Below are positions 1-12,083 of a stretch of 64,000 nt of DNA, in pieces. The first letter of the stretch is position 1. Every line of letters starts with the position of its first letter. The stretch lies in the NCBI GenBank assembly GCA_019137255.1, contig WPDH01000261.1:1-64000 (forward strand). Reading direction: 5' to 3'. The notes under the pieces are model-generated. The model saw only the letters and a list, made by a program, of their open reading frames with translations. It searched no databases and was not told where the DNA came from. Made by a program: the position numbers and the translations under genes. Source of the DNA: Corinectria fuckeliana (lineage: Eukaryota > Ascomycota > Sordariomycetes > Hypocreales > Nectriaceae).

Positions 1-537
1 TAGATTTTAGGTTGTTGCACGTTGGCGCACCTTGCCTAATGTGCCACCGTAATCGTTCCAACAACCATGTCTGTATACCGCCCACGCACGAGGTACGTAT
101 AGATCAAGATGTCACCGACAATCTCGGTCCACCAATAGCGCTAGAGTTGCTGCCGCCAAGACACGATTGAGTTCTCTTTTAGGTAAAGCGCGATGACTGA
201 TCCACTGTACAGACCACCCGCCTTGGACGACATCTCGCATTCTCCAACTTGCAAATGTCCCTTCCTCGTGAGGCTTGACCGGAGTTGGGAGATGCTGAAG
301 CTTGACGAGGGAATGACGAGGATATCGGCTTAAAATCACCCCGAGCTCGGGACCCGGAGCGCAAAATGGAGGCCGGCGCCCATCTTGTCCTCCGAGGGTT
401 CCCTCCCACTCCCCCATCTCCCCAGGTATATAAGGCGTTTCGCAGTCCAGCGTCTTTTGATTTCCTCATTATATCGACACAGAACTTCTTCCTTAGTGCC
501 CCAACAATACTTTGAACTTGACAACAACACCATCATT
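1..537. other. Upstream region of the SDR gene
   Basis: No gene is supported here. Short open frames on the minus strand have no recognisable protein. The last 110 bases carry a TATA box and a pyrimidine/CA-rich leader, so at least the right part is the promoter and 5' leader of the dehydrogenase that starts at 538. Confidence 0.6.
427..434 (+). promoter_or_regulatory. TATA box of the SDR gene
   Basis: The sequence TATATAAG lies about 105 bases upstream of the chosen ATG at 538, a normal distance for an ascomycete gene with a leader of several tens of bases. It supports starting the protein at 538 rather than at the in-frame ATG at 385, which lies upstream of this element. Confidence 0.6.
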
Positions 538-1470
538 ATGGTCTTCGGCAGCAAGTCAGTAGCCTTCAACCCAGAGAAGGACATTCCACCTCTCACCGGA
601 AAGGTCATCCTCGTCACGGGGGGGAATTCCGGCCTCGGAAAGCAATCTGTTCTCGAATTTGCCCGACACAGTCCCAGCCAGATATGGCTCGCATCGCGCA
701 GTCTCGACAAAGCCAGGGCAGCAGCCGACGAGATCAAGCAGCAAGTTCCCGAGGCACCCATCAAACTTCTCGAACTGGACCTCAGCTCCTTCGACTCGGT
801 CAAGAAGGCAGCGAGAGCGGTGCTTGCCGAGTCTTCTCGCCTGGACATCCTCATGCTCAACGCTGGAATCATGGCGGTCCCGCCGGGCCTGACCAAAGAC
901 GGCTACGAGATGCAGTTTGGAACCAACCACATGGGCCATGCGCTCCTGGCCAAGCTGTTGCTCCCAGTAATGGAGGAGACAGCCAAAAGCGACCCGGAGG
1001 CGGATGTGCGGGTCGTTGCGCTGGCGTCGTATGGCCATGTCTACGCTGCCAAGGGAGGGTGCCGTTTCGACACTCTCAGGACCACTGCTGATAGTCTAGG
1101 AGCTTACGGGCGGTACTACCAGAGCAAGCTTGCGAACGTCCTTTGGGCAAGACACTTGGCGAAGCTGTATCCCCAATTCACGGTTGCTGCTGTCCACCCG
1201 GGCGTGGTGCGGACCCAGTTGATGCAGGGAGCGACGGCCACACCGACCATTGTGAAGTGTCTCGTCAAGGTTGGAAACATGTTCCTCACGCCCGTCGAAC
1301 AGGGAGCCAAGAATCAGCTTTGGGCGTCAGTGTCGAATGAGGTTACAAGCGGAGAGTATTACGAGCCAGTGGGTGTCGGGGCATTGGCTAGTGACGACGG
1401 AAAGGACGATGACCTGGCGACGAAGTTGTGGGATTGGACGGAAAAGGAATTGGAAGGGTGTTTCGCATGA
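538..1470 (+). CDS. Short-chain dehydrogenase/reductase (retinol dehydrogenase-like)
   Basis: Single-exon gene of 310 aa. It is a classical NAD(P)-dependent SDR with a Rossmann fold. The cofactor loop TGGNSGLG is at residues 27-34, the DLSS element that contacts the adenine ring at 81-84, NAG at 108-110, and the catalytic set is N130, S164, Y193 and K197 (YYQSK). The order and spacing match the retinol dehydrogenase/WW-oxidoreductase-like branch common in fungi. The substrate cannot be read from sequence; fungal members act on assorted carbonyl or alcohol compounds. The open frame extends upstream to 385, but that extension is low complexity and lies downstream of or across the TATA box, so the ATG at 538 is chosen. 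It converges on HBS1, with only 147 bp between the two stop codons. Confidence 0.9.
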   Translation: MVFGSKSVAFNPEKDIPPLTGKVILVTGGNSGLGKQSVLEFARHSPSQIWLASRSLDKARAAADEIKQQVPEAPIKLLELDLSSFDSVKKAARAVLAESSRLDILMLNAGIMAVPPGLTKDGYEMQFGTNHMGHALLAKLLLPVMEETAKSDPEADVRVVALASYGHVYAAKGGCRFDTLRTTADSLGAYGRYYQSKLANVLWARHLAKLYPQFTVAAVHPGVVRTQLMQGATATPTIVKCLVKVGNMFLTPVEQGAKNQLWASVSNEVTSGEYYEPVGVGALASDDGKDDDLATKLWDWTEKELEGCFA

Positions 1471-1617
1471 TCAGGCCGAGTGTGGTGCTCAAGCCACCAG
1501 TATGAGACACTGTATCATGACAGCCGGATTAACTCATTTATGCTTCTTCATTAAATCACATCTATATATTTTCGCTCTCGTATATCCCATGCATTGCATA
1601 CAGTCCAGATCCGATGT

Positions 1618-4223
1618 TTACTCTAAAAGGCCAGCTGCGATGGTCTCGCCCCCGCTTCGAATAACAACCCTTTGCCCTGACTCCAGAGGAGCTTTGCTCG
1701 CTAACTTGACAACCACTCGCGCAACATCACCTGGCTGTACAATTCTCGGCTTCTTTTTGATGACTGTTCCGGTGGCTTTGTCGAGTGTTGCGGCGATCGA
1801 CTGAATCTGGCCAGCCGAATGTAGTCGTCCTCGGTGAAGGTCCACGGGCATGGGCATCAAATGCGCAAAAGCCATGGCCTTCAAAGTAAAGGTATCGCTG
1901 CAGGTGATGGGTTGCGTCTTGTGGCAGAGCATATCGCCTACTCGGATGTGGATCGGATCGATGTTGCTGAGCGCAATGCTGACACTTTGCCCTACAACTG
2001 CCCAATCCTGTACGTCCGAGTCCACCATGATAGACTTGATGTACCCCTCCTCGCCGCTCGGCTGCACCACGACCAAGTCGCCAATTTGAACGGAGCCCGC
2101 ATCGATGCGGCCGGCGATCGTGACCGTCCCAAGCTGGGACCGGAAGACTTCTGAGATGGCCATTCGGAAGGGCTTCTTGAGAGCTCGTGTGGATGATGGC
2201 TCCGAATCCTCCAATGCTTCGACCAATGTCGGGCCGGTGTACCACGCTGCTGCCTCATCTTCAGTTCGTTTGACAAGATTGTCTCCATTGAGGCCCGAGA
2301 TCGGGATGAACGTCACGTTCTTGGCCTGGAATCCCAAACCTGACAGAAAGCCACCGATATACTCGGAAATCTCCTCGAATCGTTCCTGATTCCAGCGAAT
2401 CACGTCTAGCTTGTTCACGCCGATTATCAACCGCTGAACTCCTAGACTTCGCAACAGCAGTATGTGCTCCCGTGTCTGGCCTTTGAGTCCCTTTTCGTAG
2501 GCCCCGGTATCCGCGTCAATAACGAGGATTGCAAAATCGGCTTGACTGGCTCCGGCGATCATATTTGGCACGAAGTCCCGATGCCCCGGTGCGTCGAGAA
2601 TGGTAAATTTGGTTTTGTCGGTTTCGAAGTAGTTGGTTGCGATGTCAATAGTAACGCCTCGTTCTCGCTCCTCGCTTCTTTGATCCATGACCCATGCCAG
2701 GGCAAAGGACTGCTTTCCCGACTTTTCGGCTTGTTTTCGATATCTATCAATGGTGTGCTTCTCGACAAACTTCAATTCTAAAAGCAAACGACCCATAAGG
2801 GTGCTCTTGCCTGCATCAACGTGTCCTAACGCAATCAGCTTTCTGTTACGGATAGGTACGACAGACTCTTCGGCTCACCGACAACCACGAAACTGATGCT
2901 CCTCTTGTTTACACTGCTCTCAAATTCTTTGATGACATCGAGACCTTTGCTCTTCGGAGGCGGTGCATCGTTGATCTCCAAGGTAGAGATGTCCTTGGCC
3001 ACTTCTCCCTCCTTTGAGGTAACCTTGTCCTTTTGGGACTTCTTTGCTGCCTTGGGGGCTGGCGTGGCCTTCTTCCCCGCTGAAAAGGAATTAGAATTAG
3101 CCCATCATTTCGTCCGTGCAAAGCTCGAACCTTTCGCCTGAGCCGCAAGCACAATGTCGTCTGGACTTGGCTCGGCGAAGGCCTGGGCGAAAAAGGAGGA
3201 TGAAGATGTGTACGGCAGCGCATAAACATCAGGCCTGTGGGATCTGAAAGGACCTGGAGCAGATCCAAAGAGAGTTCGAGCGAATGCAGATGGAGCAGCT
3301 GTCTGTGTTGGAGCCACATCTTCGGGGTTTGTCGGAGGGTCAACAGGCATATCGACATGTCCACTGTCCAAGGTGTCCGTACCACCAGAAATTTCGCGCT
3401 GACTTGGTGACTTGTGAAATGAATGATGACCAGGTGCTGACGGCTCGGGGCGGGATTGCAGAACCGGCTCTTCAGATATTTTCTGCCGTTTTGCTAGGCC
3501 TGAGATGGGGGTTCGGTCTTCTTTATGCGTAGAATCGCTAAGAGACAATTTTGCGATAGCCTTCTCAGTCTGTAACCCCCTATCCTGCTCCTTCTTTTCG
3601 TCGTTCTTTTTCTTCCTTGCGGCTGCTAGGGCTTGGAGTTTGGACATCTTTGGTGCGCCTTCGCCGCCTCCCAACAGGCCTCCTCGAGGGCGGTCAGGCT
3701 CGACAAAGACAGTCTGGCGGTGATGCGGCACATTCAACCACGGCATGTCGTCAAAGAACCGGGTGTAGGAGGCCTTGGGTCCTTGAACAACCGGGAAGTG
3801 TGATGTAGGCGGCATGGGTCCCATATCACACCCCAAGCTGACTCCAATTGCCGGACGCCCATGGTCTGCTCCAAATCCTTCCACGAATAGGCGTTGCGAA
3901 GCAGAGAAAGAGACTGCGCTAGACGTACCTTCTAGGGCCTTTTTTGCAGCTGGCTTTGGTGATGGGGCAATGTAGGTTTTCATCAGATATGTAACTGACT
4001 TGTCAAGGTCGTAATAATAGTGCCACAATGCCTCCTGGATCTGCTCTGTTGTGACTTTATCGGCCTCAGATCCAAGGACCCTGCGAATCTCAGCCATGCC
4101 ATTGGCCATCGCTGCCCGGTCCTCAGGGCTGAGCTCGTCCTCCTCGTCGCCATAGTCCTCCCCGTCGAATTCAGACACAATGTCATCAGGGTTGAACGTA
4201 TGGACAATTCGATGGCGCGACAT
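1618..4223 (-). CDS. HBS1: HBS1-like translational GTPase (ribosome rescue factor)
   Basis: Three exons on the minus strand: 4223-3131, 3079-2879 and 2825-1618, giving 833 aa. Introns are 51 and 53 nt, with GT-AG ends. Hbs1 is the eRF3/EF1A-like GTPase that pairs with Dom34/Pelota to split stalled ribosomes in no-go and non-stop decay in the cytoplasm. An HBS1 N-terminal helical domain lies at about residues 30-85, followed by a low-complexity linker. The G domain starts at about 427: P-loop GHVDAGKST 432-440, DAPGH 509-513, NKLD 569-572. EF1A-type barrel domains follow to the C-terminus. The second intron splits the P-loop glycine codon; joining the exons restores FVVVGHVDAGKST exactly, which fixes that junction. 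eRF3 (Sup35) is the main alternative, but the N-terminal domain argues for Hbs1. Confidence 0.93.
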
Positions 4224-5049
4224 GTCGAAGAAGTTTGGTTGTATCGGTAGTCGAAGACTGAGTATGAAGCGAGAATGGAAGGTGTTTTCGTGGAATTATA
4301 CGTGGATGAGAGCAGACAGTGGGCTCGAGTGGAAGAACTAGAGCAAGGGTATCTTATGTAGGAACGTAGTTTGGATGCGTCGACACGAAAGGTTTCTCCG
4401 ATAGCAGTGGCCGACTTAAGATTTGCGCTGGAGGGTAGAGGGTTTCCGGCACCGTTGTGTCGTCGGGCCAAGTGCGGCTTGCAGAGCGTAGAGGGCGAAT
4501 GGAGAGTGGCGAACGAAACGAAGGAAAATGTGAGGATCCTTCAAGGTTGACATCTGAGGTCGAAGATCGAGGTTCAGTCATGGCGGGGCAGCAGCGGGCA
4601 TTTGGGCCGCTGTGGCGGGGTTGTAGATAAGTACTAGTATGATGTAGTAGTCACGCCGTTAGTAGCCAGGCGTAGGCTGCAAAAATGCACGTAGTGTCTG
4701 CTAAGTAAAGAGACTAAGCTAGATTGGGAGAAGGAAAAGGAGGCCAGCTGAGGTAACTCGCTCAAATTGGGGTTAGTACATGTGCGTAGATCATCCGCCC
4801 ACGTGAGCACTTAGCTGCACCGCGACCAGGCAGCCCCTGGCAAACCGGAGTTTCCATTTCACCGTCGCCCGAGCTCGATGCGGTGGGTGTGCAAGGCAAC
4901 CCCAAATCCTCAAAAAAATCGGGAACGATCAAGAACAAGCTTAGAAGCTACAGTCTACCACTGAATTTCGTGGGACCTTGGTTATTTTTGCCGTAATCGA
5001 CCCGTTTCTAGCGACTACAGCTCCCCACGGCGGACGACAGACTGCCAAC
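4224..5049. promoter_or_regulatory. Divergent promoter region of HBS1 and CCT5
   Basis: 826 bp separate the two start codons. I see no TATA box, no clear heat-shock element and no credible ORF; the 75-aa minus-strand frame at 4354-4581 has no family signature. The region must hold both promoters because the genes are transcribed away from each other. Confidence 0.6.
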
Positions 5050-6923
5050 ATGGCGATGAGTGAGTCTCGCACAAATACCTATATTGTGGAGGGGTTGATG
5101 AAGCTAACGAGGGGACAGATCTAGATATGTCGAACGGTACTGCCCGCCCAAGAACGACGACCGCAAGTCAAGTCCCATAGCTAACCATGGATGCCTACAG
5201 CGGCGATGATGAAGGATGAGCAAGGCCGACCCTTCATTGTCGTGAGAGAGTGCGTCTGTCCACATCCCAACCCAAGCTCCTCCTAACAATCCTCAGTCAG
5301 GGGAGGAAGAGACGCCAGTTTGGCAATGAAGCCGTCAAGTCCCATATCCTCGCCGCCCGCACCGTCGCGAACATCGTCAAGACTTCCCTTGGTCCCCGAG
5401 GCCTCGACAAGATCCTCATTTCGCCCGACGGAGACATCACCGTGACGAACGACGGAGCTACCATTCTGCAGCAGATGGAGATTACAAACCATGTAGCCAA
5501 GCTATTAGTGGAGCTGTCCAAGTCACAGGATGATGAGATCGGCGACGGTACCACAGGTGTCGTCGTACTTGCCGGTGCTCTTTTGGAGCAGGCTGCGGAC
5601 CTCATCGACAAGGGAATCCACCCTATCCGCATTGCCGACGGCTACGACCAAGCCTGCGACATCGCTGTGGCAGAACTCGACAAGATCTCCGATGTCATTG
5701 AGTTCTCCAAGGAGGAGACCACGAACCTGGTCAAGGTTGCCCGAACAAGCCTGGGAAGCAAGATTGTTTCCAAGGCCCACGACCAGTTCTCCAACATTGC
5801 CGTCGATGCTGTTCTCTCCGTTGCCGACCTCGAGCGAAAAGACGTCGATTTCGAGCTGATCAAGGTGGACGGAAAGGTTGGAGGTGCTCTCGAGGACACC
5901 CTTCTCGTTAAGGGTGTTATTATCGACAAGGACTTCTCTCACCCCCAGATGCCGTCCGAGGTGAAGGACGCCAAGATTGCCATCTTGACGTGCGCATTCG
6001 AGCCCCCGAAGCCCAAGACCAAGCACAAGCTTGATATCACCAGTGTCGAGGAGTTCAAGAAGTTGCAAAACTATGAGAAAGAGAAGTTCACCGAGATGAT
6101 CCAGCAGATCAAGGACACCGGTGCCAACCTGGCCATCTGCCAGTGGGGCTTCGACGACGAGGCCAACCACATGCTGCTCCAGAACCAGCTCCCCGCTGTT
6201 CGGTGGGTTGGTGGCCCTGAGATCGAGCTTATTGCCATCGCCACCAACGGCCGAATCGTGCCTCGATTTGAGGACCTCAGCACGGAGAAGCTTGGAAAGG
6301 CTGGTATTGTGCGAGAGATGACGTTTGGTACTACGAGAGAGAAGATGCTGGTTATCGAGGAGTGTGCGAATACCCGAGCCGTAACGGTCTTTGTCCGTGG
6401 CAGCAACAAGATGGTAAGCGAGGTCCTCCTCGAGGACCAAGAACGAGCTAACACGGGTTAGATTATCGATGAGGCGAAGCGATCTCTGCACGATGCCCTC
6501 TGCGTCGTGCGAAACCTGGTACGCGACAACCGAGTCGTTTACGGCGGCGGTGCTGCCGAGATTGCCTGCTCCTTGGCGGTCGAGGACGCCGCTGTCAAGA
6601 CCCCTGGCCTGGAGCAGTACGCCATGCGAGCTTTCTCCGAGGCCCTCGACACGATCCCCATGACCCTGGCTGAGAACAGTGGTCTCAACCCCATTGCAAC
6701 CCTGGCGGCGGTCAAGAGTCAGCAGGTGAAGGCCAACCGAGAGGACCGAGGCAGGCTTGGTGTTGACTGCATGGGACGCGGAAGCAATGACATGAAGGAC
6801 GCCTTCGTCATTGATCCTTTGATCGGCAAGAAGCAACAGCTGCAGCTGGCGACTCAACTATGTCGCATGATTTTGAAGATCAACAACGTCATTGTAGCAG
6901 GCGCTGATGAGAACGAGTGGTGA
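5050..6923 (+). CDS. CCT5: T-complex protein 1 subunit epsilon (cytosolic chaperonin)
   Basis: Five exons: 5050-5059, 5119-5136, 5201-5249, 5297-6413 and 6462-6923, giving 551 aa. CCT5 is one of eight subunits of the TRiC/CCT double ring that folds actin and tubulin with ATP. Group II chaperonin motifs are present: LGPRGLDK (57-64), NDGATIL (77-83) and the nucleotide-site loop GDGTTG (108-113). The string NDMKDAFVIDPLIGKKQQ near the C-terminus is characteristic of the epsilon subunit. The first three exons are only 10, 18 and 49 nt; the junctions restore PFIVVRDQGRKRRQFG, the conserved N-terminal strand of the subunit. Introns of 59, 64, 47 and 48 nt are GT-AG, and the third and fourth have clear CTAAC branch points. 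The donor of intron 2 (GTACTG) is weaker than the rest, so the 18-nt exon is the least certain part. Confidence 0.93.
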
Positions 6924-7428
6924 GCCGGATCGGAAGACGCGGGAGTAGACTAAAAGCATGTATGATGAATAGAATGTGCTTCTCGCCCCGTCAACCGAGG
7001 TCCTCTCTCCTCTGTATCGGCTGCGGTCCAGCTTGTTTGGGTGCTGGCTGGGATGGTAAAAAGGACGGTGGTCACTAGGTTAGGTCTGGTGGACGAAAAT
7101 AGACGACCTCATCAAATCTAGCCTGATTTTCACGCTCATGATTCATTTCTGTACTTTGACGTAGGCTAGGTGTTGACAGTGAACGCCCATTATAGAAGCA
7201 TCAAGATCGTTGGGCTGAGGTTGTGTTTTGGACCGGATTTCAGGTGTCGGAGGCCCCCGGAATGGAGGTGCGGCATTGCTGACCAATGACAACACGAGCC
7301 ATGATTAATTGCGGCGCGTCATCTTGGACCTCTCAAAGCCGTTATTCTCATCCTTGAAACCCTCTCTTCTACTCTCATTCAATATTTCGCGTTCTCCCTC
7401 TGAGACTCAGACGCCAGGAGATCGTCTT
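6924..7428. other. CCT5 3' region and transcription-factor upstream region
   Basis: 505 bp with no supported gene. The stretch just before 7429 is pyrimidine-rich (CTCTCTTCTACTCTC type), typical of an ascomycete 5' leader. An in-frame ATG at 7309 would add 40 residues to the downstream factor, but the added peptide looks like translated leader. Confidence 0.5.
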
Positions 7429-8913
7429 ATGTCGGGTCTTTTGGCTTCCGGGTCTCCCGCATCTTCCGGCGGCCCGCCGTCAGCTTCAGCTACGACCAAG
7501 CGCCGGCCCATCCCACGAAAGGGCCACACCAAGTCCCGAGCTGGATGCTGCAGCTGCAAGAGAAGGAAGGTCAAGTGTGACGAAGAGTCGCCGGCCTGTG
7601 GGCCCTGTCGGCGGCTGGGACTGGAGTGCGAGTATGGACGAGGCGAAAGTAGCCGCAGCCGCAGCTCTCGTGGGCTGTCGACCAGTTTGACCCGGTCGTT
7701 GCGGTCGACGCCGGCCGTCTTCGATATCGACGACATGAATTTCTTCCGGCACTTTTTGTTCGAGGCATATCCACCTCTGCCTATCGATGGTTCTTCCGTG
7801 TGGCAGGTTGCATCTCGCCTCTCCCATGAGGTGAGTACCACCGTGTGATCAATGTGACGACACGACCAGCCACTTACAGCAGATGAACCAGTATGACTTC
7901 TTGCTCCACTCAATGCTAGCCCTTGGTGCGTCCCATCTGAGTCTGGTATCGCCGTCCGGCTATGAGAAGGCAGCGCTGAAGCATCGAGTTGCCGCCATCA
8001 AGTCTTTAAACGAGCACCTCTCGAAACCCAATCTCTCGATACCGGAGGCGGATGCTGCTTTCGGCACAATGCTCAACTTGACCTTTCAAGCTTCTTACAT
8101 GGCAGATGGCTTAGTTGACTTCTTCACCATGGTTCGGGGCTGTATGAGTGCCCCTTCATCATATCGCCAAGATGGATNNTATTTGCATAACAGGTTTCCT
8201 CATAGGCAACCATTCATTAGCAGACATGAGCAAGTCTATATTCAAGAGCTTTGCGCGAGAAAGCTACGCCTTGAAACTTCAGGAGCTTGTACGTAACAGC
8301 ACTACAGACCATTATCTTGATGTCATCGTTGCCGAGGAGTTCTGCCGCAGCACCATGCAGATTGGTCCACTATGCAAGAGTGTGCCAGAGCTGCGGTACC
8401 TATCGCACATGCAGCAGATAGCGAGTCTAGCATCCACGGACCTGAGCGAGAGTATGCGAGACTCCCTCGTCTTCCAAACAACACTAACATTCCCAAGGTC
8501 TCCGTGAACTCTCCTTCTTCTACGATGGGCTAGGGGACCTCACCTCAAAAGACTTTGCGTCCTTTATCGATCTCGAAAACCCCGTGTCTCAGCTTGTGAT
8601 TATGCATATGCTCGCGCTCGACTACGTCATGAGCCGGAAGACGGTAGTTGAGACGAGCGCAAAATTCCTTGCAGGCCTAGCAACTAGTCAAGGTTACGAC
8701 TGCAGGAAGGGGATGTCCAGGATCTGGATCGATGAGATGCTGGAGCGACTGCCTCTTGAATACCATAAATATGCTGAGTGGCCAGTCAACTTTATCCGTG
8801 GGTTGACGTACTCATTTGAGCAGGAGGACGAGGTCTGGAGGCCATTCTTCTTGAACGACGGGAAGGCGACCCTACCGTCTGAGCATGGCACCTTGTCGAT
8901 TATAGCGGAGTAG
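7429..8913 (+). CDS. Zn2Cys6 fungal transcription factor
   Basis: Four exons: 7429-7830, 7883-8141, 8194-8451 and 8498-8913, giving 444 aa, or 445 if the acceptor at 7879 is used. The binuclear zinc cluster uses Cys 40, 43, 50, 57, 60 and 67 (C-X2-C-X6-C-X6-C-X2-C-X6-C) with a basic run KRRKVK, preceded by a basic arm. The rest is the helical regulatory region seen in regulators annotated as sterol-uptake-control-like (Fungal_trans_2 type): FFRHFLFEAYPPLPIDGSSVWQ, then LLHSMLALGASHLS, then MVRGC-FLIGNH across intron 2. Introns are 52, 52 and 46 nt. A 2-N gap lies inside intron 2 at 8178-8179, so the coding sequence is not interrupted. Target genes cannot be inferred; the neighbours CCT5 and the CHY protein are not an obvious regulon. 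Confidence 0.87.
8178..8179. other. 2-N assembly gap inside intron 2 of the Zn2Cys6 gene
   Basis: Two N characters replace unknown sequence. The gap is inside the intron 8142-8193, so the true intron may be longer or shorter than 52 nt, but the exons on both sides are intact and in phase. Confidence 0.95.
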
Positions 8914-9199
8914 GTTAGAACACATACAGATGCTGTCTTGGCTTGCCTTCTAATCCCTGTCTCGAAGGCATCCTACCTCTCCACTTCCAGCTTCCGAGAC
9001 AAACACGCCGGGCTCCATGGTCGAGTCTCCATTATTCAGAATTCACAAGATTTAGGGACGACTTTTTGGTAGATCAAAGCTTTTATATTTCGCCAGCTGG
9101 CTCTTTGCCGTCTAGCAGCGAAAATGACACGATGTATACGGCTCCAAATAGAATTGTGCTCTTCTCAATCCTCACGAGGCAACTATATTAAAGAGCCTC

Positions 9200-10560
9200 C
9201 ACTATTCTTTTGGAATTTAGCAGTCACAGCCCATACGTAATGGCTCAGGAATACGCTCATACTACGTTGATCTGAAATCCTGTTCGTAGCGTGTTTTCGT
9301 ACGTCGCCGCACCGCTTGCGCCGTCGGCAGCTATGTCGTTACTTTCCTTTGCAGTCACCAGCAGAAGTGAAAGTGTTACAATAGCCCGTTACCTTTACTT
9401 TTATAGGATCTGAAGACCAGCACCTAGGACTATTTGTATTAACAGACTATAATGATGTTAGAGCCTGCGGAATATGCAGAGGAGGAGAAGAGAAAAGCGA
9501 CGAGCTGGAAGACCAATCCTCCTATCAGCTCGCCTGCCCACGTTCAGCTTACGGGGGCAATCGGCAAACGCCCCTTCTGAGATGGTGTTGGTTGGTAGCT
9601 ACACTCACCTACCTAGAAGTCGGCTCGAACGGAGGATCGGCATGGAACAATACAATAATATGGATGATGGGTGCTTGGAAGGTGCTCGAGAGATATTGCC
9701 CGATTTATATGGCACGGTGGCTCGCTCACCTATTAATGGTACCGGGAAGGTTTAAGGCCGGGGCAGAGACGCGCAGGACAGAACCGGTTTCTAAAGCAGC
9801 ATAACGTTTTGTGTATTTAATTAAGTAAATGGTTTTAAACCCAGGTTGGCTCGCTACTCAAGGACATTTAATTTGTCCTTTCAAGATATTGAACCCTGAG
9901 CGAGATGGGGCTCGATCATTACAAAATCACAACTACTTAACTCTAGACTACATTCAAGAGATCCTCAACATTACTAACATCCTTAAGGGGAACATGCTAG
10001 GGTATTGCATCGCATTTTCCATTGGTCACGCTACCTCCATGCAGCACGTTTCTTTTGCGTCAACCACGACACGCAATGACTACAGTGCAATGGGCCTATA
10101 TCTCTTGGCGTGAACCATCAGCGGCTCCTTTTGAAAGGATAGACTTCGAAGCAGTTCAGGACCTGAATGCGACCATGTTATTCTAGGTCTAAGTCCGATG
10201 TTCGCGATCCCAAAAGTAGGCCCCTCCAGCTACCTCACCTCAAACTCAGCAACGGCTCACCTGGCAGCAACAGGAGCTTGGCTTTAAAGATGGAACGAGG
10301 CTTGGTGGACTTGAGCTTTAGCCCCAATAGTAATTACTCGGATTTTTACTAACTCGACATCTTCTCAGATACCTCACTAAACCCAAAATTGTTACGTAGC
10401 AGGCCTTCCCAATTGACAGGGCGTTGATCTTATACCTTGGGACCTGCCTCTGCAACTTGTCTAGATCCTCTTTCTAACTAGTTAGAATGGGTGCAAAAGG
10501 TAGATAGGTTGATCAGGTATAATGCAAAGGTTGATGCAAACAACTAGAATCTAAACCGAC
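9200..10560. other. AT-leaning patch, possible decayed mobile-element remnant
   Basis: The base composition shifts to more A/T than the flanks, with many TTAA/TAAT words, and several 60-95 codon open frames without start context. I recognise no transposase or reverse-transcriptase motif. A perfect 7-bp-stem hairpin (AAGGACA, 7-nt loop, TGTCCTT) is at 9860-9880. This may be an old, mutated insertion; it could equally be ordinary AT-rich intergenic DNA. Confidence 0.3.
9860..9880. repeat. Small perfect hairpin
   Basis: AAGGACA at 9860-9866 and its reverse complement TGTCCTT at 9874-9880 enclose a 7-nt A/T loop. A looser outer pairing, CTCGCT at about 9850 with AGCGAG at about 9900, could extend it. 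No T-run follows, so it is not an obvious Pol III terminator or tRNA arm. Confidence 0.5.
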
Positions 10561-10727
10561 CAGATCCGAGATACAGATCGAATGCGAATGCATGGCGAAC
10601 ACAGTAAGTAGATGCAACACACCAAGTTCCCTCATCGAGGGGCACCGAGTGTAATGGCGTTTTTTTTATACTAGTTCCGGCGACGCTGGGTGACATTCCC
10701 GTGTCGGTCACCGACAATGTCCTTTCT

Positions 10728-10729
10728 NN
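10728..10729. other. 2-N assembly gap
   Basis: Unknown bases join two contigs in intergenic sequence. Unlike most of the other gaps in the window, it is not inside a long homopolymer. Confidence 0.95.
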
Positions 10730-12060
10730 TGTGAAGATCGGGCTGCCCAAATCTCCTCATGAAGCCACACATTTACAGTGATAGGTTTAAAATGAATTTA
10801 TTGTGCATGCAACGAGTCCTCACGCGGTGAAGGTATTCACATGGCCGACACAAACACACATTGAGACAGTGTGATCCGATTTCTTCAGCGTGAGAACACG
10901 AGACACGCCAGAGTCGCAGTGAGCATTCAGAAGCTCGTGATGGCCAACACGATGCGCTGTCGGCCGAGTAAAGCCCCGTGGCAGCTCCGGGCGCAGTAAA
11001 GGGGGTGTGCGCCAACTGCAGCTGGCGTGTTGTACTGGGACGCTGCTTCAGGGACCCTCCCGGGAGGCGAGACTCGGTGGTTATGGCAATTGAAGCAGCT
11101 GATTGGGATTCGGCGCCGCGAGGACAGGCTGGGTGCCATGGCGGGCGTTGAGAGGCGCATTGATTAATTGCGAAGCGTGACCAGCTGGAGGTGGTGCTTC
11201 TACAAGGCGGCATGCAAGGCGGCATTAGAGAAGGTCGCATACGAAAAGTGGCGCTGAACAAACGGAACAGAGGAGATATACGAAAGCTAGTCTTGAGAAT
11301 GATCTGTCCTGGGGAACCAACGAGATTATACTTGGCATGGGAGGCTATTGGAAGGCTTGAAGGGTGGTAAATGGCAAGATGACTGCATCGAGTCTGTCTC
11401 CGACTCAGGTGAATAGATTTATCTGCTTTCCATTTCCCATGTGAAAGAAGAGAAGCTGACCTCGTCTGATTAACAAATTGCCCCAAAAGGCACTGCAACT
11501 GAAAAGCAGCACGCAGCCAACACGTCCCTCAATCAGGCAGCCTCCGTGCGGCGGTGCGGGCTACCCTGCACTGCCACCTCGTTCCATCAAGGAAGGGAAA
11601 CGGTCAGGCATCTACCTGACCTCGCTCACCGATGCTTCTCTGGGTGGGCTTGGATTGGATTGCGCAGCGTCGGGTGCGCGCTGTGAGTGAGTCAAAGGCC
11701 AGCAGCCAATATGCATGTTGCGTCCCCGTGTTTGTGGATCCCCGCGGCTGCGGTTGATGGTGAAGAATTAAAAAGGATGGGAAATTAATAAATCATTTGA
11801 TGTATTTAATCTTTCTTTTGGATCATGGTGAATAAACGGTGCATGACTTCCTCTCCGCGGCCAACGTCTGGCGTAGACGTGAGCGCGGGTGGCTGTTAGG
11901 GAGGTGAGGGCCTTCATGTGTTGTCAACTCCGAGAATATCGACGAACAAGAAACAATCGTGGGCCCCGCTAATGTGACGACGAGAGGGAGAAATACAGTT
12001 GCTAGGTCCGGGACACGAAGTGGGAGAGAACAACTGCAGTGAAAGGGCAGTGAAAGGAGA

Positions 12061-12083
12061 CAACAACAACAACAACAGCAACG
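12061..12083 (+). repeat. (CAA)n microsatellite
   Basis: Tandem CAA units in an intergenic leader-like stretch, followed by imperfect CAG/CAA. There is no coding context. Confidence 0.8.

Noticed and set aside
5523..6857. 444-codon minus-strand open frame
   Set aside because: Antisense shadow of CCT5, Leu/Val/Gly/Asp-rich with no domain, and the sense strand is a clear chaperonin.
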